NCBI GenBank assembly: GCA_013335175.1
Contig: JAAXWC010000005.1
Coordinates: 1 to 64,000, forward strand
Reading direction: 5' to 3'
DNA length: 64,000 bases
Source of the DNA: Candidatus Roizmanbacteria bacterium
Lineage (GTDB): Bacteria > Patescibacteriota > Microgenomatia > UBA1406 > GWC2-37-13
The position numbers and the translations under genes were made by a program. Shown here in pieces: positions 9,318-17,744 of this stretch; position 1 is the stretch's first letter, and each line of letters starts with the position of its first letter. A model generated the notes under the pieces. It ran no database searches. It was not told where the DNA came from and saw only the letters and a list, made by a program, of their open reading frames with translations.

Positions 9318-9673
9318 AATTATTGACTGCAAATACAACAGATTTTTGGGGTAAGATTACACCGCCTCCCGGTTCTCCATCTGGTGATGGCGCACAGGGA
9401 TTTAGCACCCTTCTTACACAAGGGATCAGTCTGTTTGTTATGGTTGCCTCTATTGGCCTCCTCGTCTATCTTCTTTGGGGAACCTGGGACTGGCTCACAT
9501 CTGGTGGAGAAAAAGAAAAACTCGAAAAAGCAAAGCAAAAAATTACCAACTCCATTATTGGATTTATGCTTATCTTTGTTGCAATGTCGGTTTTTATGCT
9601 TGTTACCCAGCAAATACTTCATATTTCCGGCACAAATGGGTTCTTCGACTTTAAAATCCCAACTATAAAGTAA
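9314..9673 (+). CDS. TrbC/VirB2-like (pilin-type) membrane protein, second copy
   Basis: A 119-residue paralog of the preceding protein. It has an N-terminal polar segment, a first helix (about 32-55), the hairpin TSGGEKEKLEKAKQKI and a second helix (about 76-98). The tandem arrangement with 4-bp overlap suggests two subunits of one assembly rather than redundancy. No pilus assembly ATPase or signal peptidase is visible nearby. Confidence 0.8.
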   Translation: MKLLTANTTDFWGKITPPPGSPSGDGAQGFSTLLTQGISLFVMVASIGLLVYLLWGTWDWLTSGGEKEKLEKAKQKITNSIIGFMLIFVAMSVFMLVTQQILHISGTNGFFDFKIPTIK

Positions 9674-9713
9674 CAAAGATCAAGACTTGAGCACGATATG
9701 ATGAATGCACACG

Positions 9714-10382
9714 TTATACAAATGGGACTCGAAAGATCTGCGCCTTATACAAAATAAACGAAATCCCTGCCATAATGGTGCTATAAAGAAGCAACACAAA
9801 CATCATGCGATAAAAGAGCAGCTTAGTCGAAAAACGAAGGGTAAGATACAAAAGCATAAACTTCCAAAAAAATAAAGAAAATGAGTAGGCAATAAATACG
9901 ATACTTAGTAGCATCCCCGGCAACGATGGCGTTCTTGGTGGCGGAATCAGGATATACAAAACCGCATTTCCGAAAAACCAGTAGAATGTTGGCAGGAGTG
10001 AATACGTATAGGTAGCAATTAAGCTCTTAATCCGTGGTCTTCCACCGAGAATCTGTGCATAGAAAAAGAAAAAAGCAATCGTTCCTCCATATAAAAGAAG
10101 AAATACCAAAAACATACGAAAACTTGCCATATTTTGATGCGGTCGGATACGTTCAGAAAGATAAAAATAGAGAAATGAACCACCCAATAGAATCAGCAGT
10201 TGTAACAGGCCTGTTTTCCCCTCCTGACTAATACGCCTCATAGTACGATAGGGAGAAAAAATAAGGAGAACCGACCGATGCAGTACAATCAGAAACGCTG
10301 CTAGCACAACCGAAAATACGTTCCTAAAATCCGTATTGTAACAGCGTAGAAAGCGACGTGATACGATATCCAAAAAAAACAT
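9714..10382 (-). CDS. Polytopic membrane protein, possibly Yip1-like
   Basis: About 220 residues with five predicted hydrophobic helices and few charged residues. The arrangement resembles Yip1-domain membrane proteins, but I see no decisive motif. The start is unsure: the frame opens with a TTG at 10409, the first ATG is at 10382, and both overlap the preceding small gene (stop at 10324), so translation may begin further in at an alternative codon. It is third in the run sigma factor - small membrane protein - this gene, so it may belong to that regulatory unit. Confidence 0.55.
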   Translation of the reverse strand: MFFLDIVSRRFLRCYNTDFRNVFSVVLAAFLIVLHRSVLLIFSPYRTMRRISQEGKTGLLQLLILLGGSFLYFYLSERIRPHQNMASFRMFLVFLLLYGGTIAFFFFYAQILGGRPRIKSLIATYTYSLLPTFYWFFGNAVLYILIPPPRTPSLPGMLLSIVFIAYSFSLFFWKFMLLYLTLRFSTKLLFYRMMFVLLLYSTIMAGISFILYKAQIFRVPFV

Positions 10383-10563
10383 ATAAAAGTAAGGTAATAA
10401 TAAAGGCAACTGGAATGAGATAAAGAAAGGGCATTGTTTTTAGCGGATCCGTACAACGTTTATATACATGAGTCAAAAAAGGAATGAAAAGATCGTTCGG
10501 AAGCACCAGGTATGATTCTCGCATATGAGTGCGCAAACGTTGTTCGAATTTATTGTTTTTCAT
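10324..10563 (-). CDS. Small membrane-anchored protein paired with the ECF sigma factor
   Basis: A 79-residue protein with a basic N-terminal half (MKNNKFEQRLRTHMR) and one hydrophobic helix near residues 46-66. Its ATG lies 14 bp inside the end of the sigma-factor gene. Position and topology (cytosolic head, single membrane helix) are those of a small anti-sigma factor, but no zinc or HHCC motif is visible, so this role is inferred from context only. Confidence 0.55.
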   Translation of the reverse strand: MKNNKFEQRLRTHMRESYLVLPNDLFIPFLTHVYKRCTDPLKTMPFLYLIPVAFIITLLLYVFFGYRITSLSTLLQYGF

Positions 10564-11101
10564 ACGACGTAATAAATGCAATACGAGCCCTATACAGCAA
10601 ACTTTCGACTGCTTTAAAATTCATTTTAAATTCTGCGGCTATTTCCTTTACGGACAGGTCTTCAATGTACTTTAGTCGTAATATAAGAGCATATTCATCT
10701 GGAAGCTTGTGTAGAACAGTATTGATCGATTCGGCTAACTCCTTTTGTTCAAGCTCGTCTTCCAAGAAAACCGCGCCCAGCTGTTCTACAAAATAAGCAG
10801 GTAAAGAGGAAAAAACTAACTGTTTAATTTTCTTTTTTCTCAGAGCATCGTAAATTTTATGCTTCGCGATAGAAAAAAGGAAGGTACGGAGAGAAGATTG
10901 AAACTGAAACGTTGGAAGCGCCTCAACAAAGTCAAAAAAAGCCATCTGCATTACCTCATCTACTATCTGAGGATCAGAAAAGGTTCGAGTAATGAATGCC
11001 TTCAGTTTTTTCTCTTCAAGCCGATAAAAGCGAATGAGAGCAGCTTCATCTCCCGAAATGATCTTATGTACTAGTTGTTTTTCTTCATCTGAGTTTCCCA
11101 T
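10550..11101 (-). CDS. ECF-type RNA polymerase sigma factor
   Basis: A 183-residue two-domain sigma-70 family protein. Region 2 covers about residues 24-90 (RFYRLEEKKLKAFITRTF...VDEVMQMAFFDFVEAL) and region 4 about 125-178 with the helix-turn-helix LSVKEIAAEFKMNFKAVESL. There is no region 1 or 3, as usual for ECF factors. It directs polymerase to alternative promoters, probably in response to an envelope signal given the membrane genes that overlap its end. The adjacent upstream gene (PP2C-like/propeller) ends only six bases before its start, so both are likely in one operon. Confidence 0.85.
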   Translation of the reverse strand: MGNSDEEKQLVHKIISGDEAALIRFYRLEEKKLKAFITRTFSDPQIVDEVMQMAFFDFVEALPTFQFQSSLRTFLFSIAKHKIYDALRKKKIKQLVFSSLPAYFVEQLGAVFLEDELEQKELAESINTVLHKLPDEYALILRLKYIEDLSVKEIAAEFKMNFKAVESLLYRARIAFITSYEKQ

Positions 11102-11107
11102 ACCTTA

Positions 11108-12889
11108 TTACTCCATACTGACTTCGTATATTTTGCCTCCGCTTAAAGCGTATGTATTTGTTTTATAAGCGACGACATCGGTAGCTTTACCGAAAATTTT
11201 TGACGTAACCTGGCGGACATATGTCCCATTCTTTTCAAGTACGTACACAACGCTATTTTGTTTATCCCACGCATATACCTGTTCGGTATCTTTTCCTGTT
11301 ATTACTTTTTCAATAGACACACTGTCCGACGGATAGGTTGTCTTGAAGTCTTCAGAGAGCCCTGAAGTATATTTTACTACTTTTTCAGGGGTGCTTACAT
11401 AGATCGAAGAATCTATCGCAAAAGATGTGGCGTTTTTCATGGGAAGAACGGTCCCCTTAAAATACGACGACTTAGCAGCGTATCCCGCATCGGTTGCAAC
11501 ATATTTGTAAATGGCTTCATTCCCTCGATCCATAAGGTACAAGTTGCCATTGAAGATTGCCATATCAGAAACATCTCCCCAATCGCTATCTCGTTCAACA
11601 GCTTTTGTCGATTTTGAGTTTTTATCAATACGCATTACTCCATCTGTACCAAGCACAAAAACATCTCCGTTGTACCAGGCCATTTTTTGAATAGTACCCG
11701 AAGGAGCGGGCCGTTTATCAAGAGATTTTTTGGTTAAAGAAAGCACATAAATAAGAGATTGCTTCTCATCTAAAATAAGCGCTGTGTCTTCCGAAACCGT
11801 CATTTTACTCCCCTGTGCTGTTTTGCTATCTACCCCTAAATCAAAGAATTCGTTGGCCTGTTTATTTTCTTTATTCGTAACCTGATCCTGTTTTGACTGA
11901 ACTAATTTTTCCATTTCAGTAACAATTGCAAACTCCTTTGAGCCTGCAGTCGCTTTCATTGTCTTCAATTCATCCTGAGCTTCAGTGATAAGAGCCGCTG
12001 AACGCGCCGGATTTAAAAATGACACATCTTCGGCCTGAGTTATCTTTTGGGTAATAAGCTCTTTGCTCGTCTCTAATTTTTTTAAAGTCTCAGCATCCAT
12101 CCTCCGTTGATAACCGAATACAACGCTCCAAATAAGAATACCAATAATTCCTACCACGAAAATAATTGTGAACGTTCTTCTCTTCGATTGCGGTTGTTGG
12201 AGCTTTATGTGTTTGAACCAAAGAGGGACAGTGGAAAAAAACGTAAATCGAGCCTTCGGTTGTTTCTGCAAAACCTCTGTAACTTCTTGCTTTTCGGGGA
12301 TAGATTCGACGGGGACATCTTCTCGTTCAACGATTTCTTCATGCTCTACCTTTACAAATAGAGTAAGAGGAAACGATGCAGGATCTTGCTTCGTGAACTT
12401 TTCTATATGTTCAGGGATAGAATGTACGTTTGCATGAATAAACGAATGTATCTCATCTTCGGTAAAATTTGCCGAAAAATCTTGGGTAGTCAGTACAAAA
12501 ATATCTTTTTCTTCAACATAGCCAGAAGCGCTCGTATCTCCCGAGGTAAGTCGAGCAAAATTGTGCCCGCGCTTTACATAAATTTCTCCCTTCCCTTTTG
12601 TCAGTAGATAACAGGTTTCTCCGAATACAACGCCACAAAATGATATCGTATCACCAGACAACCCCGCAGTTTTAAAGGCGTGTTCTATTGTCCTTTGAAA
12701 GATATCTAACGATTCAAATTCTTCCTGTTCAAATCGCTCTTTCAAAAGCACTAAACACTGACGAGTTTGTTCCTCGCCATCCTCAGATTCATTTTGAAGT
12801 AAGAAAAAAGCATTCTGCGTTTTTATATACCCGCTGAATGTCCCATTTGGGCCGTTCCCTCCATTTGAAGAAAAATCGAGAGAGACCAT
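11108..12889 (-). CDS. Membrane protein with PP2C-like N-domain, coiled coil and beta-propeller-like C-domain
   Basis: A 593-residue protein. Residues 1-170 resemble a degenerate PP2C phosphatase domain (YIKTQNAFFLLQNE...CLVLLKERF...KGEIYVKRG), without clear metal-binding Asp pairs. One membrane helix lies near 240-262 (TIIFVVGIIGILIWSVVFGY), followed by a coiled coil (265-355) and an outer region of repeated short beta blades (VYVLEKNGTYVRQV, IYVSTPEKVVKYT), likely a propeller. This sensor-like layout, next to an ECF sigma factor, suggests outside-to-inside signalling. The operon continues downstream into the sigma gene and upstream to DUF5657 and PH-domain genes with gaps of only 2-6 bases. 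Confidence 0.6.
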   Translation of the reverse strand: MVSLDFSSNGGNGPNGTFSGYIKTQNAFFLLQNESEDGEEQTRQCLVLLKERFEQEEFESLDIFQRTIEHAFKTAGLSGDTISFCGVVFGETCYLLTKGKGEIYVKRGHNFARLTSGDTSASGYVEEKDIFVLTTQDFSANFTEDEIHSFIHANVHSIPEHIEKFTKQDPASFPLTLFVKVEHEEIVEREDVPVESIPEKQEVTEVLQKQPKARFTFFSTVPLWFKHIKLQQPQSKRRTFTIIFVVGIIGILIWSVVFGYQRRMDAETLKKLETSKELITQKITQAEDVSFLNPARSAALITEAQDELKTMKATAGSKEFAIVTEMEKLVQSKQDQVTNKENKQANEFFDLGVDSKTAQGSKMTVSEDTALILDEKQSLIYVLSLTKKSLDKRPAPSGTIQKMAWYNGDVFVLGTDGVMRIDKNSKSTKAVERDSDWGDVSDMAIFNGNLYLMDRGNEAIYKYVATDAGYAAKSSYFKGTVLPMKNATSFAIDSSIYVSTPEKVVKYTSGLSEDFKTTYPSDSVSIEKVITGKDTEQVYAWDKQNSVVYVLEKNGTYVRQVTSKIFGKATDVVAYKTNTYALSGGKIYEVSME

Positions 12890-12892
12890 AGA

Positions 12893-13129
12893 TTACGTTA
12901 ATATAATTGCTAATCCTAAAAGAAGAAATCCTACAAAAGCCTGTATTAAAGATCCCAGATTGAAAAAAACGCCAATTGGTTCATTCACTGTTGCATTCAT
13001 TACCTTCGTCTGACGTGAAAGAACAACAGCATATAAGAGGTAAATAATAGCAAACACTATAAAAAACCCCTTAATAAAGAGATTTATAATATCTTTACCG
13101 TTGAATTGGGTAAACTGTGCAATATCCAT
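12893..13129 (-). CDS. DUF5657-like small membrane protein
   Basis: A 78-residue protein with two hydrophobic helices (about 20-40 and 56-77) and a polar loop SRQTKVMNATVNEP between them. The pattern matches the DUF5657 group known almost only from CPR bacteria, and supports the taxonomic guess. Function unknown. It is spaced by 2-3 bases from both neighbours in a tight operon. Confidence 0.65.
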   Translation of the reverse strand: MDIAQFTQFNGKDIINLFIKGFFIVFAIIYLLYAVVLSRQTKVMNATVNEPIGVFFNLGSLIQAFVGFLLLGLAIILT

Positions 13130-13131
13130 AT

Positions 13132-13674
13132 TTATTTTCCAAGGACCTGATTTATAATATTTACGGCTCCCGACGGATCAGGAACCTTTAAAAACTCAAT
13201 ATTTGTCTCTGCACCAGCGGTTTGAATAAACACATCACCAAAATTAAACACAGAGCCAAAATATCCTCCACTTTTTGAAGTAATATCTTCAACTTTATTC
13301 AAACGGGTTGCTGTTACTTCTTTATAAATAATCGCACTAAAATCAACATCAACAATCCGCTTATCAGTAATAATTCCCACATTGTAATACCAGTTTAAAA
13401 TGTTGAACCAAGCATAACTCAGGACAAAGACGAATCCGAAAATATCAAAAACAAAAATTTGCCGACCGGATACAAAAAGGGGCAAATAGAGTGTTGAGAC
13501 GACGATAAGAAAGACTAAAGCAATAGTGTTAAAAATCCACGGAAGCTGGGTTATGGGGTGCGCTCGGAGCACGAGAACTATCTTTTCATCGGGAGCTTGT
13601 GATTCAAAATGTGTTTTTTCAGGAAGAACAGAAAATGCGTGAAAAAATTTTTGTGCTGCATGTAATGGTTCCAT
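13132..13674 (-). CDS. Bacterial PH-domain membrane protein (YdbS/bPH2-like)
   Basis: A 180-residue protein with two adjacent membrane helices (about 45-65 and 72-95) followed by a bPH2 domain: the segment YNVGIITDKRIVDVD is the standard start of that domain, with VEDITSKSGGYFGSVFNFGDV later. Bacterial PH domains are often membrane-associated and implicated in envelope stress, but biochemistry is largely unknown. It is the first gene of the operon running to the sigma factor. Upstream (13675-13919) there is no gene; the strand there carries only A/T-rich sequence. Confidence 0.75.
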   Translation of the reverse strand: MEPLHAAQKFFHAFSVLPEKTHFESQAPDEKIVLVLRAHPITQLPWIFNTIALVFLIVVSTLYLPLFVSGRQIFVFDIFGFVFVLSYAWFNILNWYYNVGIITDKRIVDVDFSAIIYKEVTATRLNKVEDITSKSGGYFGSVFNFGDVFIQTAGAETNIEFLKVPDPSGAVNIINQVLGK

Positions 13675-13919
13675 TCCATCATTATAACATAATCATAAAA
13701 TGCAACAATTTTCTCCCCTCAAGAAGACTTTCCGTTACAATTGATATTGCTATTTTATCGCTCGTCATTTATAATAGTTCTTGCTTGGTTATTGAAGCGA
13801 CTTGGAACCACCTTTCCACATTCCGAACAAAGTAGTGAAACGAGTCAGCGCTGATGATACTCGCTCCAAAGCGGAGTTGGGGAAAGTAAGTCATAGCCGA
13901 GCATTTTTTTTGGCTTTTT

Positions 13920-14540
13920 TTATTTCTGCTGAAGTTTGCCTTCAGTAAATGAAACATTCTTCGGGATAGCAAAGGTACTGTCAGGAACCTCCGCCTTTGT
14001 ACAGGATTGGAACAACATTTTTATCTGGTCGATAGAAAGGGCCGCAGACGAAGAACTCGTAGAACTTGGAGCCATTTGAGACATGACCGACGGAAGCACA
14101 GAACTGATAAGTGATTCGTTCATATTCCCAAACATGCTTGCAAGCGAGATCATCGTGCCAATTCCGCAAAATTTAATTCCCTGTTTTGTCGTGCCATCCC
14201 ACTGATGAAAACAGTCTTTCGTAAGCACATAATAGCTTTTACTTTTTCCCTGTGTTACCAGTGCAGAAACCTGCATATCTTTTATTTTAGCACTGAGCGA
14301 TGCTCCCGATTGTTCAGTTTCACAGACCGAGGGACCTTTTAGATCAAATTTAAATTTTTCTGGAGAAGGAGTAGGTGCAGAAGTTGCGGTAGGAACAACC
14401 TTTGTAACGGTAGATGAAGCGATCTTATTCCCAGGTACAAATTTAAAAATAAGTGCGGCAACGACCACCGATATAGGAATAATAATAACAGCCTTCGAAA
14501 TAAAATAAATGAAAGGTTCAAAGGATTGATCTGGTTTCAT
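13920..14540 (-). CDS. Membrane-anchored extracytoplasmic protein of unknown function
   Basis: A 206-residue protein with one N-terminal hydrophobic helix (about 12-33, KAVIIIPISVVVAALIFKFV) acting as signal anchor, a Ser/Thr/Pro linker (SAPTPSPEK) and an outer domain with four Cys (in SVCETE, KDCFHQW, KFCGIG, FQSCTK) that could form two disulfides. The family is not recognised. Disulfides outside would need an oxidising pathway; a VKOR domain is encoded at 20723. It sits three bases downstream from the end of the DUF2130 gene's neighbour set and is probably co-transcribed with 14546. Confidence 0.65.
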   Translation of the reverse strand: MKPDQSFEPFIYFISKAVIIIPISVVVAALIFKFVPGNKIASSTVTKVVPTATSAPTPSPEKFKFDLKGPSVCETEQSGASLSAKIKDMQVSALVTQGKSKSYYVLTKDCFHQWDGTTKQGIKFCGIGTMISLASMFGNMNESLISSVLPSVMSQMAPSSTSSSSAALSIDQIKMLFQSCTKAEVPDSTFAIPKNVSFTEGKLQQK

Positions 14541-14545
14541 AGATA

Positions 14546-15742
14546 CTATGATTGTACCTCAAAAATATCAGGAGTACTAGCGTTTGTATTTGGTTCTGGA
14601 AGTAGCTCTAGGCTTGGCAATTCTCCGAGCGCTTTTCCCATAATACTTTGTAAATCTCCATGCATTCCTATGGTATTATCGAGCACCATCCGTAACATTC
14701 GCTCTTCTTTTGCCCATTTTGAATTGAACCAGCGTTTTTCTTTTTCCAAATGCTCCTGCATGGAAGAAAATGATTCAACTATTGCCTCTACACGATGGCG
14801 GAACTCTGTGCCTGTCAGATAGTTGTACAGAACCTCCATTTTTTCATTTTTTCCAACAGCCGATTGACGCACCAATGCGATTTCAGAGAGCTGAGAATGA
14901 AGTGAGATAGCGATCCCCAGAGCGGAGTCGTAATCGGCCACCCAAACTCCCTCTACAACCCCCACATGTTTTATACCATTTGGAAGAACCTCAGAAATGA
15001 GCACCGCAAGTTCTGCATGTGCATTCCGCTGATCTTCTTTAAGCTTAGAGATCCATTCGTTGCTCCATGCTTTTGTCCGTTTCGTTTCCCATATAATAGT
15101 TCCACACCTTTGACCGGAACGACTTTTGACTATCTGGAGAATATCCCCTCCTCGCACTCCTTTGGCAACAGGCTGTATTTCATCGGTAGGAAACTCACGA
15201 GACAACATTTGTTCTAATTCCAATTCCAAAACCTCGCCCTGCGTTTGTTGAGACCCTTGCTCGAGTTTACGCTTTAAATCTTGATTCATTTGCAAAGCAT
15301 CATGAAGCTTTTTTTCTTGCTCCAAAGTTTTCAAGCGATAGTTTTCCTCGAGTCGTTTTTGCTCTTCAGCGCGAATTTTATCTTGCTCTTCCGATAGTTT
15401 TTTTTCGAGTTCTAAACGACCTGTTTCGTTTTCAGTACGAAGTTGACGAATAAGTTTGTTCAGTTCCAGGAGCTGTTCTTGCAATCCTTGATTTTGTTTA
15501 CGAAGCTCTTCCGATTCGTTCTTGGTATCGGCCATTTTTAGTTCAAGTTCTTTTTGTATCTTTTCGCGTGCGGTTCTTTCCAAATGGAGTCGTTCTTCCT
15601 GTAATTTTTTTTCAAACTCTTCTTCCTTTTTTTTCATGTTTTCCTGCCAGGCTGCCCGATATTTTTCTTGAATCTGATGAGAGAGTGCCTGCGTGAGAGG
15701 AATGGACTTTTTACAGTTTGGACAGATAACCTGATCTTGCAT
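14546..15742 (-). CDS. DUF2130 domain protein (coiled coil plus nuclease-like fold)
   Basis: A 398-residue protein. The N-terminus has a short zinc-ribbon-like CPNCKKSIPL motif (residues 8-17), followed by a long Glu/Lys/Arg-rich coiled coil (30-165) and the DUF2130 domain (about 175-385) with FPTDEIQPVAKGVRGGDI and IIWETKRTKAW, where the acidic residue and ETK resemble a PD-(D/E)XK active site. DUF2130 proteins are predicted to handle DNA or RNA but are not characterised. The product is probably cytosolic. Confidence 0.85.
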   Translation of the reverse strand: MQDQVICPNCKKSIPLTQALSHQIQEKYRAAWQENMKKKEEEFEKKLQEERLHLERTAREKIQKELELKMADTKNESEELRKQNQGLQEQLLELNKLIRQLRTENETGRLELEKKLSEEQDKIRAEEQKRLEENYRLKTLEQEKKLHDALQMNQDLKRKLEQGSQQTQGEVLELELEQMLSREFPTDEIQPVAKGVRGGDILQIVKSRSGQRCGTIIWETKRTKAWSNEWISKLKEDQRNAHAELAVLISEVLPNGIKHVGVVEGVWVADYDSALGIAISLHSQLSEIALVRQSAVGKNEKMEVLYNYLTGTEFRHRVEAIVESFSSMQEHLEKEKRWFNSKWAKEERMLRMVLDNTIGMHGDLQSIMGKALGELPSLELLPEPNTNASTPDIFEVQS

Positions 15743-15759
15743 GGTTTTATTCTACACTA

Positions 15760-16104
15760 TCAGTCTGATTTTTTGGTCAATGACTGGAGAAGTGAGCTAA
15801 CAACCGAAACAAAAAGACTAAAAAGAAGCGCAGACCAAAAATTATCTATCGAAAAACCAGGGACAAGTTTTGAAACCAATAAAACGAGCGCTGCATTCAC
15901 CACAAAAATAAATAAGCCAAGCGTGAGAATGGTGATGGGTAACGTAAAGAATAGAAGGATGGGACGCAAAAATGCATTGACAAGTGCGAGTACAACGGCA
16001 CCAATGAGGGCCGTAACAAAACTATCGATATGCACACCAGGAACAATATAGGAGGCAAAAAAAATAGCGAGTGCACTGATAATCAGGGACATAACAAATG
16101 ACAT
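15760..16104 (-). CDS. Phage-holin 4 superfamily (PF04020-like) membrane protein
   Basis: A 114-residue protein of four hydrophobic helices. The signature LVNAFLRPILLFFTLPITILTLGLF is nearly the family consensus. Despite the name these proteins are chromosomal and widely conserved, with no proven holin function. The gene is alone, 18 bp after the convergent-side DUF2130 start, and divergent from the ABC exporter. Confidence 0.85.
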   Translation of the reverse strand: MSFVMSLIISALAIFFASYIVPGVHIDSFVTALIGAVVLALVNAFLRPILLFFTLPITILTLGLFIFVVNAALVLLVSKLVPGFSIDNFWSALLFSLFVSVVSSLLQSLTKKSD

Positions 16105-16146
16105 AGCTTTATTATATCACCTATTTCTAACGTTCTGTTTATTGCG

Positions 16147-16152
16147 TATAAT
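16147..16152 (+). promoter_or_regulatory. -10 box TATAAT of a probable leaderless promoter
   Basis: TATAAT ends six bases before the permease ATG at 16159. No Shine-Dalgarno is visible. No convincing -35 is present. Confidence 0.6.
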
Positions 16153-16158
16153 TAATGC

Positions 16159-16959
16159 ATGTCGCGATATTTTCATATTTTTTCTCAGCATCTCCAAACC
16201 GTTATGCAGTATCGTGCAAATATGATGGTTACCATACTCGTGGAATTTGTGATTATTTCGAGCACGCTTTTTTTATGGTTTAGTATTTTCCAAACTACCA
16301 AGACCGTAGGAGGAATGAATTTAAGCCAAACGGTATCCTACTATCTTTTTATTCCTCTCATCTTTATCCTCACTTCATCAACTATATCTGACATCATTGG
16401 TGATCAGATTAAAACCGGAGATCTCTCTAATTACCTTATGAGACCGGTTCCCCTTTGGATTTTGTATGTAACGTTTGTTCTTGCAGATAAACTTGTTTAC
16501 ACGAGTTTAGTTTTCCCGCTTTATTTTCTGATTGTTTTAGCTCTTCTTGTATATGGCGTATCCATTTCAATTTCATTGGTCGGAATTGTTGCTTGCATCG
16601 GAATTATTGTACTCACTATTCCTCTTGCTATTGTGCTTGATATGAGTATTGGGTGGCTTGCCTTTTGGATTGATGATGTATGGGCATTTACGCACATTAA
16701 GTCCATCGTATTTGGGCTACTGGGTGGCCTCACCTTCCCCTTTGAATTCGTGCCTGAAAAAGTACGTATTATCTTTGAAGCACTCCCCTTTAAGTTCTTT
16801 TTTTACACCCCTATCCACTATCTGTTCTCTCCATCTTTTTCATGGATGGAATATATCAATGATATTGGTCAGCTTATATTATGGTTGAGTTTTTTATTCA
16901 TTTTCTGTTTATTCCTCTGGAGGAAAGGAATTCAAAAATATGGTGCATTCGGTCATTAA
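16159..16959 (+). CDS. ABC-2 type transporter permease (PF06182-like)
   Basis: A 266-residue integral membrane protein with six hydrophobic helices. The N-terminal amphipathic segment with YRANMMVTIL and the loop DQIKTGDLSNYLMRPV are typical of the ABC2_membrane_6/DUF990 permeases, which pair with a DrrA-like ATPase. The substrate is unknown. It overlaps the next permease by 20 bp and the ATPase follows, so all three form one exporter operon. Confidence 0.88.
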   Translation: MSRYFHIFSQHLQTVMQYRANMMVTILVEFVIISSTLFLWFSIFQTTKTVGGMNLSQTVSYYLFIPLIFILTSSTISDIIGDQIKTGDLSNYLMRPVPLWILYVTFVLADKLVYTSLVFPLYFLIVLALLVYGVSISISLVGIVACIGIIVLTIPLAIVLDMSIGWLAFWIDDVWAFTHIKSIVFGLLGGLTFPFEFVPEKVRIIFEALPFKFFFYTPIHYLFSPSFSWMEYINDIGQLILWLSFLFIFCLFLWRKGIQKYGAFGH

Positions 16960-17743
16960 ATACGTTGAGATTTACCTGCGACTTTTTCGCTTTGGTTTCA
17001 TTCTGAGTACTGCTTACCCGCTCTCCTTTCTCATTGAGCTATTCGTAGAAGTGGGCTATCAGGGAGTGATGCTCTTATTCATTAATATACTCTACGGGAA
17101 TATTCACCTCTTAGGAGGGTGGAATTATCAGGAAATTCTATTTTTCATGGGCTTAAATATTATCACTAGCGAAATCTTTGTAGCAACAATTCTTTTGTCC
17201 CTTAGCGATTTACCAAATAAAATACGCGATGGTAACTTTGATTTTATGTTATTAAAGCCAATCAATTCATTGTTTATTGTATCGTTTTCACGGCCATATT
17301 TTACTTCTTTCGTAGCAATGATTCCTGGATTTTACTTAATGGCAAGCTCGTACATAAATCTTCATATCCCATTTGATATGTTCCGCATCGCTCTGGCAGG
17401 CGTTTTGCTCGTGTGTGGATATGCTATTGGCTATTCTATCCATGTATTTCTCATTTCATTTACCTTCGTTTTTCAGAATTCACGCGTGCTTTCCCGACTT
17501 GCTGATGAATTGGTCTGGGGATTCAAAAAAAACCCACATTCAATTTACACCGGGGCTTTTCGTCTTGTTTTTTACTATTTATTACCTGTTATTTTTCTTA
17601 CCAGTGTCCCTGCTCACATTTTGATAAAAGGAATTGAGTGGCCGCTCGTAATTTCAGGAATCTGTTGTGCTGTGGTTATCTTGACTGCTACAATTTATTT
17701 TTGGCGATATATGATTAAACGTTATGCATCGGCAAGTAGCTAA
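16940..17743 (+). CDS. ABC-2 type transporter permease, second subunit
   Basis: A 267-residue six-helix permease. The loop LPNKIRDGNFDFMLLKPIN corresponds to GDLxxxLxxPV in its partner and marks the same family (DUF990/ABC2_membrane_6). The start overlaps the previous gene and the stop lies one base before the ATPase ATG, so expression is coupled. The two permeases probably form a heterodimer. Confidence 0.88.
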   Translation: MVHSVIKYVEIYLRLFRFGFILSTAYPLSFLIELFVEVGYQGVMLLFINILYGNIHLLGGWNYQEILFFMGLNIITSEIFVATILLSLSDLPNKIRDGNFDFMLLKPINSLFIVSFSRPYFTSFVAMIPGFYLMASSYINLHIPFDMFRIALAGVLLVCGYAIGYSIHVFLISFTFVFQNSRVLSRLADELVWGFKKNPHSIYTGAFRLVFYYLLPVIFLTSVPAHILIKGIEWPLVISGICCAVVILTATIYFWRYMIKRYASASS

Positions 17744-17744
17744 T

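Noticed and set aside
10859-11074. Plus-strand frame opposite the sigma factor
   Set aside because: It is the complement of a well-supported gene and has Lys/Arg-biased composition without motifs.
14510-14530. tRNA T-loop-like GGTTCAAA
   Set aside because: It lies inside a coding region and no acceptor or anticodon stem pairs around it; no tRNA could be supported in the window.
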